Positions 1-7,634 of a DNA stretch of 29,208 bases are shown piece after piece; the stretch's first letter is position 1, and the number at the start of each line of letters is the position of its first letter. The stretch is taken from contig CAIVFQ010000063.1 in NCBI GenBank assembly GCA_903905285.1, positions 1 to 29,208 on the forward strand, in the 5' to 3' direction. Under the pieces are notes generated by a model that did no database searches, was not told the DNA's origin, and was given only the letters and a program-made list of their open reading frames with translations. A program made the position numbers and the translations under genes. Origin of the DNA: an uncultured Alphaproteobacteria bacterium (GTDB taxonomy: Bacteria > Pseudomonadota > Alphaproteobacteria > Paracaedibacterales > CAIULA01).

Positions 1-830
1 CCTTGGAATCAACGCAAGAATGAAGAAAAAAATGAAAGAAGGTTTCTATAATCTCTCCCAGGAAAAAGGCGACCGCATGCCCCATATTACCCATCGTACT
101 TGGATTACAGGCACACAATCCCCTCGTGAACCTTCTAAAAAACACCTGAAATCTTATATACAAAGCTTGAAAAAACTCAGCGGAACATGGGAACACAATT
201 TTTGGTGTGTTGATCCAAATGATATTCCAGAAGCCATCAAAGCTCTTAAGGAATCTGGCGTACATATAAACATTCATAAGCTGGAAGAAATTTTCCCACA
301 CATGAAAGCAAAACATATTTTCGATGCTTATTATCAAGATAAACAGTTTTGCTTTGCTAGTGATATCGCTCGACACAATATTATTTACCTGTATGGCGGT
401 ATCTATGCTGATCTGGGGGCTTTATTTTTGCACGATTTAACCCCTTATGCTGATGCTTATGATCACATGTTTGCCACAGCAAGTGCGTGGCTTGGATTTC
501 TTGATGTGAGTTTTTTCGGATGCAAAAAAAAACAACCCTATCATAAAAGAATTTCTGGATGTTCAAGATACGCTTTATAAACTCCCCCAAAAGGCAAAAG
601 ACACAACGAAAAAAACGTCGGAAAAATACGGCTGGCATTCTTCTTCATTTGTGATGACGTGCATTGACCAATTTAGCAAACCAGAAGACCGCTTTTTATT
701 CGCTCCAGACGGGTTTGTTACCATGGATCATGCGGGCTCTTGGTTAAAGCCCGGGGAATCTGGGAACAAAACCGTTTTTGAATCGCAGCTGGATATTCTT
801 TCCATTAAGCCATTTTTAAAATACGAATAA
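1..830 (+). pseudogene. Frameshifted DXD-type glycosyltransferase, 5' end outside or lost
   Basis: This is a broken paralogue of the intact gene just downstream. An open frame from about 20 to 580 gives the catalytic core: the PHITHRTWITGT entry strand, SDIARHN, then GGIYADLGALFL. It then runs off frame at a run of nine A's (523-531). With eight A's the reading continues as NNPIIKEFLDVQDTLYKL and ends in frame at the TAA at 828-830, matching the paralogue to its C-terminus. The TGPSLL motif of the intact copy reads HSSSFV here, so the copy also shows residue-level decay. At the left edge the bases CCTTGGAA match the paralogue in a different frame, hinting at a second indel, but only 8 bases support this. 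The length of the A run makes a sequencing error or a phase-variable tract possible. No signal peptide region is visible because the 5' part lies outside the window or is missing. Confidence 0.8.
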
Positions 831-845
831 GGGATTATATACGCC

Positions 846-2198
846 ATGACGAAATACTTTCTTTTGTTAACTTTAATTTACAGTAACTCATTATCTTATT
901 CTCAAGACGCTGAGTTGGCGCTGTATTATCGGTCATATTCAGAGCTGGAAGATATACTCACCAGCTCTGGCATACCCACCTCAACCTTACAAGAAAGCAG
1001 CCCTCTTCCTTATACTCCCAGCTATGATTTGGTTGATCCCATCCAAGATTTCCTTAGGGTTTCTGGGGAAAAGTATTTTTCTTACGTCTCTGGCCATCCT
1101 TGGGCTCAAACCATACAAGATTTTGTTAAGGTTTCTACAGAAAAATTTTCTGTCTACACGACCTTTGCAACGATGCATTACGTTTCGAGTTTCCTAAGTT
1201 TCAGAATGAAACCTTATTACCATCTTATTACCCATCCTTACCAACTTTTGAGTGGAGATTACTCTCAAAATTTATCTTGGATTGTGGAAACCCCTTATAA
1301 AGTTGAACGTGATGATTGGATAACAAAACTTTCCTTAGACATGGGAAAAGAATTGTATGGCCTTTCCTTGGAAGAACGCATTGAAACACGCGCAAGAATT
1401 AGCAAAAAAACAAAGGAGGTTTTCTACAATCTTCACCAAGAAAAGGGAGACCGCATTCCCCATATCACTCACAGGGTTTGGGTTACGGGAACTCAAAATC
1501 CTTGTGAACCGTCTCAAAAACGCCTGGAAGCTTACATACAAAGTTTGCGAAAACTAAGCGGAACATGGGAACACAATTTTTGGTGTGTTGATCCGAATGG
1601 TATTCCAAAAGCGATTCAAACCCTTAAAGAATCTGGCTTTTCTATAAACATTCGTAAGCTAGAGGAAATTTCCCCCCTCATGAAAGCGAAGCATATTTTC
1701 GATGCCTATTATCACAGCAAGCAGTTTTGCTTTGCCAGTGATATCGCTCGGCACAATATCGTTTATTTGTATGGAGGTGTCTATGCTGACCTGGGAGTAT
1801 TATTTTTGTATGATTTAACACCCTACGTTGATGCCTATGACTGCATGTTTACACATAAAATATATGGACATATTGACATTCCATTTTTCGGCTACAAGAA
1901 AAAAAACAAAATAATTGAGGAGTATTTAGATACTATCAATACACTTTACAAATTACCTTCAGCAGCAAAAGATCTAGCAAAAAAAGCTTGGGAAAAACAA
2001 GCCTGGACTGGGCCTTCCCTTCTCATGGCCTGCATTGACCGATACAGCAAACCAGAAGAAGACCGTTTCCTGTTTGTTCCAGAGGGTTTTGACAGTCTTA
2101 TCACCATCGACCATGCGGGCTCTTGGTTAGGGAATGAAAAATCTGGCAATAAAACCACATTTGAATCAGAGTTGGACATTTTTTCAATTACTCCTTAG
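846..2198 (+). CDS. Exported glycosyltransferase with DXD-like motif (Gly_transf_sug type)
   Basis: The 450-aa protein begins with a hydrophobic signal-like segment (residues 1-20). An N-terminal region without recognised domain (about 20-200) follows, then a glycosyltransferase core of the sugar-binding/DXD class. Core landmarks are IPHITHRVWVTG (204-215), SDIARHNIVYLYGG (298-311), YADLG (313-317) and TGPSLL (388-393). The class normally transfers a sugar from a nucleotide-sugar using Mn held by D-x-D. Here the second Asp is Gly (D315, G317). The N-terminal region has a 24-residue period repeat, IQDFLRVSGEKYFSY (66-80) and IQDFVKVSTEKFSVY (90-104). The gene starts 15 bases after the frameshifted paralogue, with AAGGGA about 12 bases before the ATG, so the two probably share a transcript. 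Export suggests an envelope or host target rather than a cytoplasmic one. The substrate cannot be read from the sequence. Confidence 0.8.
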   Translation: MTKYFLLLTLIYSNSLSYSQDAELALYYRSYSELEDILTSSGIPTSTLQESSPLPYTPSYDLVDPIQDFLRVSGEKYFSYVSGHPWAQTIQDFVKVSTEKFSVYTTFATMHYVSSFLSFRMKPYYHLITHPYQLLSGDYSQNLSWIVETPYKVERDDWITKLSLDMGKELYGLSLEERIETRARISKKTKEVFYNLHQEKGDRIPHITHRVWVTGTQNPCEPSQKRLEAYIQSLRKLSGTWEHNFWCVDPNGIPKAIQTLKESGFSINIRKLEEISPLMKAKHIFDAYYHSKQFCFASDIARHNIVYLYGGVYADLGVLFLYDLTPYVDAYDCMFTHKIYGHIDIPFFGYKKKNKIIEEYLDTINTLYKLPSAAKDLAKKAWEKQAWTGPSLLMACIDRYSKPEEDRFLFVPEGFDSLITIDHAGSWLGNEKSGNKTTFESELDIFSITP

Positions 2199-2236
2199 TC
2201 CAGTCCGGATCTTTAAAAAAATGCAGAAATAGAGCA

Positions 2237-2266
2237 TCGACAGGGATTATCTTAGCCTTCTATAAT
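2237..2266 (+). promoter_or_regulatory. Predicted comEC promoter
   Basis: A TCGACA box (2237-2242) and a perfect TATAAT (2261-2266) are separated by 18 bases. Start of transcription would be expected about 7 bases after the -10 box, that is near 2273, the A of the second of two consecutive ATG codons. No Shine-Dalgarno sequence precedes the gene, which fits a leaderless or nearly leaderless mRNA. This is prediction from consensus only. Confidence 0.5.
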
Positions 2267-2269
2267 TTT

Positions 2270-4336
2270 ATGATGACTCCCTTTCTTTTAAACGAATATT
2301 CACGTTGGTTCTTGTGGTGGCCGGTGGGCTTGGCTGCTGGGATTCTTTTATATTTTCAGCTTGAGAATGAACCCTCCCTAACCGTGGTTCTGTCATCATT
2401 TATCTTCATCTTAAGCAGCCTGATTGGCGTTCGTTATCTTTACCGCCAGCACAAGTTGTTCACAGAAACCGCTTGTCTGTTTTGGATTTACGCCCTAATC
2501 AGCCTTGCCACAGGCTTTACGTTGGCCAAGGTTAGAATAGAGTTCCTGGCGACGCCCTTACTGAAAGAAACCATTCGTTCGGTGGAGGTGACAGGCACCT
2601 TGATTGACATTGAACATCCTGATTTAAAGAAACCTGAAAAACGCCGGATCACGATCGATCAGGTTCAGTATGACCACGCAAACCCTTCACAAAACCTACC
2701 CACCAAAATTCGTGTTAATACAGCAGCCATGAAATTAGATGCTGAACCGGGTGACCAGCTGAAGTGCCGTGTAAGTCTTTTACCCCTTTCACCCCCCGTC
2801 AGTTTGCAAGGGTACGATTTTCAACGTCAAGCTTACTTCGCCGGCATTGGTGCTGTGGGACGCGTCCAATCCTGTCAAACCCTTTCTAAAAAACCAAAAA
2901 CCCGCCTTTATCAGGCACGCTATGCCCTTACTCAACAGCTAAGGAAACACCTTCCTGGCCCAACCGGAGAGATTGCCGCGGCCCTTATAACCGGCGACCG
3001 TTCGGGCATTCCCAAAGATATCCGCCAACATTTTACCGACTCCGGCATCGCCCATATCTTGGCCATTTCAGGCCTGCATGTCACATTAGTGGCAGGTATT
3101 ATTTTCTTTTTAATCAGGCGTGGACTTGCCTTGGTTCCCTATTTAGCGGAAAACTATCTCATCAAGAAATGGGCGGCGGTCATTGCCATGGGGGCAACCG
3201 GCTTATATTTGGCCATTTCCGGTTATGGGTTTCCCGCTCAACGGGCATTTATGATGACCACCTTAGCCCTCATTGGTATTTTGTATGATCGAAATCCACT
3301 ATCTATGCGGTCATTGGCCATTGCCGCCACGGTTATTTTAAGTCTTTACCCTGAAAGCATTCTATCAATCAGTTTTCAACTCTCTTTTGCCGCCGTTATA
3401 GGACTGGTCGCCGTTTATGAGGGTGGGTACCAACCGCTGAAAGATTGGATGGTTCGTCAATCTGCCCAACGTTGGTTTCGGCGCCCTTTAGGCTATGGTT
3501 TTGGTATCATTTTAACCACCTTAGCCACCACACCCTTTGTCGTTTACACCTTCAACCGGTTCACCTTACAAGCCATTTTGGGCAATCTGATTGCCATTCC
3601 CATAACCAGCTTGTGGATCATGCCAAGCGGTGTTTTGGCTGTATTATCTTTGACCATGGGCGGCAGTGATATCTTGTTTTGGTTTTGGGGTTTAGGGATT
3701 CATTGGCTCAGTAAAAGTGCCGAATGGATTGCCGCTTTACCGGGCGCCGCCATTCTTGTCGCAACGCCCCATCCCAGTTTTCTTATTCTGACAACGGTTG
3801 GGGGATTATGGCTGTGTTTATGGCGGCAACGATGGCGTTGGTTGGGGATTGTTCCCCTTATTGCCTCTGTGGGTTTTCTGTTTTATAACCACCATCCGCA
3901 TGTCTATTTAGCTGGTGATGGGTCGGTCATAGCGTATCGTTTTGAGAAAATCCTTTATGTTTCGTCTGAAAAGCGTGGCCGTTTTTATTTTGAGCAGTGG
4001 GCACGGGAACAGGGCGGTCTAGAGATCAAGCCATGGCCAGGCTTCAATATGTTGATCACACCTGACGTTCTGCTTATGAACGACCCTTATCACCAAAACA
4101 GCCGTCATCAGTACGCCAAAGATAGTGAGCAAGTTTGCAGACAACATGATAAGGCTTTCATTCTCAGCAACGGGTATATTTGGCGCTATTGCCGACGGTT
4201 TGTGCCTACACAGAATATTATTGACCGGCATTCGTTGCATAAAAATGGGACACAATTTGTTTATTTAACAAACCACGGGCCGGTTTTTGTTGGTCTGAGC
4301 CATCGACTGGGCCATCGCCCTTGGCGAATTGATTAG
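2270..4336 (+). CDS. comEC: ComEC/Rec2 family DNA uptake channel
   Basis: The 688-aa multi-pass membrane protein matches ComEC/Rec2, the inner-membrane channel that passes single-stranded DNA during natural transformation. It has N-terminal membrane segments (about 14-90), a soluble beta-rich segment (about 100-205), then the Competence domain, marked by ITGDRSGIPKDIRQHF (240-255) and HILAISGLHVTLVAG (262-276) and followed by many hydrophobic helices to about 540. The C-terminal tail (about 545-688) is soluble but shows no HxHxDH metallo-beta-lactamase signature. Alphaproteobacterial members commonly have a degenerate tail of this kind, so the gene is not evidently truncated. Two ATGs (2270, 2273) start the frame; promoter placement favours the second. 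No other competence genes lie nearby, so uptake activity is inferred from family only. Confidence 0.9.
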   Translation: MMTPFLLNEYSRWFLWWPVGLAAGILLYFQLENEPSLTVVLSSFIFILSSLIGVRYLYRQHKLFTETACLFWIYALISLATGFTLAKVRIEFLATPLLKETIRSVEVTGTLIDIEHPDLKKPEKRRITIDQVQYDHANPSQNLPTKIRVNTAAMKLDAEPGDQLKCRVSLLPLSPPVSLQGYDFQRQAYFAGIGAVGRVQSCQTLSKKPKTRLYQARYALTQQLRKHLPGPTGEIAAALITGDRSGIPKDIRQHFTDSGIAHILAISGLHVTLVAGIIFFLIRRGLALVPYLAENYLIKKWAAVIAMGATGLYLAISGYGFPAQRAFMMTTLALIGILYDRNPLSMRSLAIAATVILSLYPESILSISFQLSFAAVIGLVAVYEGGYQPLKDWMVRQSAQRWFRRPLGYGFGIILTTLATTPFVVYTFNRFTLQAILGNLIAIPITSLWIMPSGVLAVLSLTMGGSDILFWFWGLGIHWLSKSAEWIAALPGAAILVATPHPSFLILTTVGGLWLCLWRQRWRWLGIVPLIASVGFLFYNHHPHVYLAGDGSVIAYRFEKILYVSSEKRGRFYFEQWAREQGGLEIKPWPGFNMLITPDVLLMNDPYHQNSRHQYAKDSEQVCRQHDKAFILSNGYIWRYCRRFVPTQNIIDRHSLHKNGTQFVYLTNHGPVFVGLSHRLGHRPWRID

Positions 4337-4554
4337 AAGATTTTTCTTTATAAAGAGGTTTGAAAATTGGCGTGAGAAGAAAATGCCTCTTCTTTATAGC
4401 CGTTAACTCGGTGTTAATCTTTATGTGTTATTTTTTTAGGGTGGTCGGGCGGGGGATGGCCATCCCTGATACATTCAAGGGTGGTTTTGAAAAAAGCCCT
4501 CCAAAAAACCTCTTCCAGAAAAAAAGGCCCCTCTAACTTTCCATATTAGCTTTA

Positions 4555-4616
4555 TTTCCTTTAAGAAAGGTTAACATGAGCCAAAGTTGCCGTTCAGAAT
4601 TAACCTTTAAAAGAAA
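4555..4616. terminator. Long imperfect hairpin 3' of the ABC operon, possible terminator
   Basis: Left arm TTTCCTTTAAGAAAGGTTAA (4555-4574) pairs with TTAACCTTTAAAAGAAA (4600-4616). The inner 9 bp are perfect and the outer part has bulges, around a 25-base loop. It begins right after the stop codon of the minus-strand ATPase gene, in the convergent gap with comEC. There is no clean T tract on either strand directly after it, so it may be a stability or Rho-assisted element instead. The rest of the 281-base gap holds a weaker repeat (4349-4358 with 4386-4398) and no gene I can support. Confidence 0.4.
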
Positions 4617-4617
4617 T

Positions 4618-5406
4618 CTAACTCCCCTGCAATAACAGGCGATCATCATCCATTGAACGTCCAAACTGTTTCAATAAATCTTGCGCTGTTAAACTGGCAC
4701 GTTCAGGCCCAGATACATCGTAAATGATTTTGCCTTCATGCAACATAATCGTACGCGTGCCATAGTGCAACGCTTGGTGAAGGCTGTGGGTGACCATCAA
4801 AGCAGTTAATTGTTTCTCAGTAATGATTCTCTGACTCAGTTCCATCACATAGGCCGCCGTCTTAGGGTCCAGGGCAGAGGTATGTTCATCCAACAATAAT
4901 ATTTTTAAAGGGCTTAGCGTGGCCATCAATAAACTTACCGCTTGGCGCTGTCCCCCTGATAACAAGGACATCAATGTATCAAGGCGATTTTCTAAACCTA
5001 AATCAAGATTCTTAAGCGTTTGATAAAAAAGATCGCGTGTGTTGTGGTTTAAAGCCCACGATAAACCCCGTCGTTTGCCGCGCTGCAAGGCCAAAGCCAT
5101 GTTCTCAGCAATTGTCAAATCAGCGCAGGTGCCGGATAAAGGATCTTGGAAAACACGAGCGACTAGGTCGGCCCGGGCATGAGTCGGCAATTTACTAACG
5201 TCTTTGTCATCAATGCAAATTGACCCTTGGGAGGGCAAAACCTCACCAGCAATTGCATTTAAAAGAGTCGATTTCCCCGCGCCATTACTGCCAATAACCG
5301 TGACGAACTCACCCTCTTGGATTTTTAAATCGACGCCCAGCAAGGCGTTCTTTTCGGTAATGGTGCCAGGGGCAAAGGTTACATGAATGTTATTTAATGT
5401 GATCAT
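4618..5406 (-). CDS. ABC importer ATP-binding protein (COG1101-like)
   Basis: A complete ABC ATPase that powers import by the two genes upstream of it in the operon. Counting from the ATG at 5406, it has Walker A GSNGAGKST (39-47), the Q-loop glutamine (Q87), the signature LSGGQ (149-153), Walker B ILLLDE (169-174; the residue after the catalytic Glu is His, not the usual Pro) and the switch His in MVTHS (H207). The annotation can be extended to a TTG at 5415, but the ATG is preferred. The gene lies 10 bases after the permease stop. The set matches the COG1101/COG4120/COG2984 importers, a group that includes the streptococcal tryptophan transporter TrpXYZ. The substrate here is unknown. Confidence 0.9.
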   Translation of the reverse strand: MITLNNIHVTFAPGTITEKNALLGVDLKIQEGEFVTVIGSNGAGKSTLLNAIAGEVLPSQGSICIDDKDVSKLPTHARADLVARVFQDPLSGTCADLTIAENMALALQRGKRRGLSWALNHNTRDLFYQTLKNLDLGLENRLDTLMSLLSGGQRQAVSLLMATLSPLKILLLDEHTSALDPKTAAYVMELSQRIITEKQLTALMVTHSLHQALHYGTRTIMLHEGKIIYDVSGPERASLTAQDLLKQFGRSMDDDRLLLQGS

Positions 5407-5416
5407 TCTATACAAC

Positions 5417-6298
5417 CTAAGAAAGGGATTTAACGCGTTGCGTCAACGATGGTAACAACAGAGCAAAAATAATTAAAACAACTCTCACAAAGTTTAAATC
5501 TGAAGACTGTAAGCCAATGTCAACATTCAGCGCGCTAGCTACAACAAAACGGTCAAGGCAAGCCCCTAAAATGCAGGCACTAAGAACTTGGAAAATTGTT
5601 CGCGTTGGTAAAATTGCCTGACCAATAATTACTGCCGATAGACCCATAATAATCGTTCCCACGCCTAAGGAAATATCAGTAAACCCCTGAACTTGGGCAC
5701 ACAGGGCCCCAGACAGGCCCACCAAAGCGTTTGATAAACTAAGCCCCAACCAAATCATTTTATTATCATTAATACCTTGGGCTCGGCCCATACGTGGATT
5801 GCTGCCAGTTGCTCGCACGGCCAGTCCTAATCGGGTGTTTAAAAAGAAATAAAGGCAAGCCATCAATATAATAGCAATGATCATCAACGGCATAAGGTGG
5901 ACAGAACCGAAAAAACTTGTGCTGCCAAACCACTCTGTAAAGATTGTTTTTTCGCCTAACAACGCAATATTGGGCCTGCCCATAATTCTTAAATTAATGG
6001 AATACAAAGCCATCATCGTTAAAATACCGGCCAGTAAATTCAAAATTCGCAAATGGGTTGATAACCAAGCCGTGACCCACCCAGCAAGCGCACCTGCGAA
6101 AACCGCAGCAAAAGTGGCCAAGCCTGGATGAACGCCATGGATAATTAACGCTGCACAAACACCAGCCCCTAATGTAAAACTCCCATCAACGGTCATATCT
6201 GGAAAATTCAATGTCTTAAACGATAAGAAAACTCCCATCGCCACCAAACTATAAACAAGCCCCAACTCAATGGTACTAATAAATTGAAACAAACCCAT
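5417..6298 (-). CDS. ABC importer permease (COG4120-like, branched-chain-type fold)
   Basis: The 293-aa hydrophobic protein has about eight predicted membrane helices and belongs to the BPD_transp_2 type of permease. Its opening stretch, FQFISTIELGLVYSLVAMGV, followed by FLSFKTLNFPDMTVDGSFTL, is characteristic of the permease partner of TrpX-type binding proteins. A cytoplasmic coupling loop is likely near ATGSNPRMGRAQGIN (residues about 162-176). It sits 4 bases after the binding-protein gene and is followed at once by the ATPase gene, so the three are one operon and form one inner-membrane importer. The dimeric permease would use two copies of this protein. The ligand cannot be told from the permease. 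Confidence 0.88.
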   Translation of the reverse strand: MGLFQFISTIELGLVYSLVAMGVFLSFKTLNFPDMTVDGSFTLGAGVCAALIIHGVHPGLATFAAVFAGALAGWVTAWLSTHLRILNLLAGILTMMALYSINLRIMGRPNIALLGEKTIFTEWFGSTSFFGSVHLMPLMIIAIILMACLYFFLNTRLGLAVRATGSNPRMGRAQGINDNKMIWLGLSLSNALVGLSGALCAQVQGFTDISLGVGTIIMGLSAVIIGQAILPTRTIFQVLSACILGACLDRFVVASALNVDIGLQSSDLNFVRVVLIIFALLLPSLTQRVKSLS

Positions 6299-6302
6299 AC
6301 TC

Positions 6303-7322
6303 TTAGCCCCTCCCCTCTTCCCCTACAATGCGGGCTGTCTTAAGGAAGGCATCAGGCAAAACTATTCCTATGCGCGCCGCTGTTTGCACATTCACAAACA
6401 CATGGAGAGGGTGATTTATTAAAACCGGCAAAGTGGCCGCGTCTGTTCCTTGTAAAATTTTAACAACATGCTCACCAACTTTTTTACCAAGTTCATGTCG
6501 ATCATATCCTTTTGTTGCCAAAGCACCTGCCATTACAGAACCAACATCCCCCGCAAACAAAGGAATTTTATGACGTTCAGCAACCAAAGCGATGCTCTTC
6601 ATAGCGGCAACGGCTGTATTATCATTAGGAATATACAAGGCTTGGACTTTATCAATTAAACTGGTGACAGCGCCGCTAACATCGCTGGTCTTGCTGGCAG
6701 TGGCCTCGACAAGGGTGATGTTTTCTAACGCCAAAACCTCTTTTAAAAGTTGAACCATTTTTATCGAATTTATTTCACCCGGATTATAAACAATGCCAAG
6801 GGACTTGATGCCAGGAACCAGCTGTTTGATCAATTCAACCTGTGATGCAATTGGCAAAGCATCACTAACGCCCGTAACGGGATCAGTCTTATTGGTAAAA
6901 TCTTTAACCAATTTAGCCCCAATAGGGTCCGTCACCGCAGTAAACACCAGGGGAACTTTTTGATTTAAACAAGGGGCCAATGCTGCCTGAGCAGAAGGGG
7001 TAGAAATAGCCACCATGACTTTTGGCTTATGTCCCAAAAGCTGTGTAACAATTTGGGCGGCCACGCCTAAGTTTCCTTGGGCATTTTGATAGATGATTTT
7101 AATGTTTTTTCCATCTTCATAACCAGCATCGCTTAAGGCTTTAATAAGGCCTTCCCGTTCTTGGTCAAGAGATTGGTGCTCAACAATCTGAGTAATGGCG
7201 ACAACGGGTAGATCAGCCGCCACAGTACTTAAGGGCTGGGAGGAAGACCAAAAAAAAGTTTTATAGACCACACCAACAAGAATCAGGGCAAAGCAAGCAA
7301 TAATAAATTTAATGTTCTTCAT
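6303..7322 (-). CDS. ABC importer substrate-binding protein (TrpX/COG2984 family)
   Basis: This is the periplasmic binding component of the adjoining ABC importer, of the ABC_sub_bind family (COG2984). The preferred ATG at 7322 gives a 339-aa product starting MKNIKFIIACFALILVGVVY, a signal peptide or membrane anchor with no lipobox Cys. The frame also extends 20 codons to a TTG at 7382, but that extension would place polar residues before the signal sequence. Two alpha/beta lobes follow, with family segments such as VAITQIVEHQSLDQEREGL, VFTAVTDPIGAKLV and GIVYNPGEINS. The family includes proteins that bind tryptophan or other amino acids or related small compounds. For a host-dependent bacterium, import of an amino acid is a reasonable inference but is not shown by the sequence. 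Confidence 0.88.
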   Translation of the reverse strand: MKNIKFIIACFALILVGVVYKTFFWSSSQPLSTVAADLPVVAITQIVEHQSLDQEREGLIKALSDAGYEDGKNIKIIYQNAQGNLGVAAQIVTQLLGHKPKVMVAISTPSAQAALAPCLNQKVPLVFTAVTDPIGAKLVKDFTNKTDPVTGVSDALPIASQVELIKQLVPGIKSLGIVYNPGEINSIKMVQLLKEVLALENITLVEATASKTSDVSGAVTSLIDKVQALYIPNDNTAVAAMKSIALVAERHKIPLFAGDVGSVMAGALATKGYDRHELGKKVGEHVVKILQGTDAATLPVLINHPLHVFVNVQTAARIGIVLPDAFLKTARIVGEEGRG

Positions 7323-7482
7323 AAGGCTAAAAGATCTAATAGATAAATTCAAACAGTTAATCAAAGAAACAGTGTATCTCAATTCGCCGCGCGAATACAG
7401 AAATTAAGTTGGTAAAAACACACGACAGCATTCGTCTCAGACCACTTGCAACAGGCCTTACGCCTATCTGGTGAAAAAATTG

Positions 7483-7572
7483 TGGCGGATGGGGTGGGAT
7501 TCGAACCCACGAAGAAGTCTCCCCCTTGCCGGTTTTCAAGACCGGTGCCTTCAACCGCTCGGCCACCCATCC
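7483..7572 (-). tRNA. tRNA-Ser (anticodon UGA)
   Basis: On the minus strand the gene starts GGATGGGTGGCCGAGCGG and ends CCCATCC-G-CCA, so the acceptor stem is a perfect 7 bp with an encoded CCA (7483-7485). The anticodon arm is CCGGT-CTTGAAA-ACCGG, giving anticodon TGA. A long variable arm and the T-loop GTTCGAATC are present, as expected for a class II serine tRNA. A short T run follows the 3' end. It reads UCN serine codons. Confidence 0.97.
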
Positions 7573-7634
7573 ACTTCACAATGATCTATAATGTCTAAAA
7601 TGCCTGCAAACCGCAAGAGGCTTTTCAAGAATTA

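Noticed and set aside
4453..4466. Perfect 14-base palindrome GGGATGGCCATCCC in the comEC/ABC gap.
   Set aside because: It has no loop, no nearby promoter or gene start to regulate and no second copy that I noticed, so chance is a sufficient explanation.
7323..7382. Upstream TTG start for the ABC substrate-binding protein.
   Set aside because: It would put 20 mostly polar residues before a standard signal sequence, and the ATG at 7322 fits the family better.
7357..7579. Two overlapping minus-strand ORFs of 66-69 codons across the tRNA region.
   Set aside because: They are translations of the tRNA-Ser gene (giving peptides such as EGTGLENRQGGDFFVGSNP), a common artefact. The structured tRNA explains the sequence.
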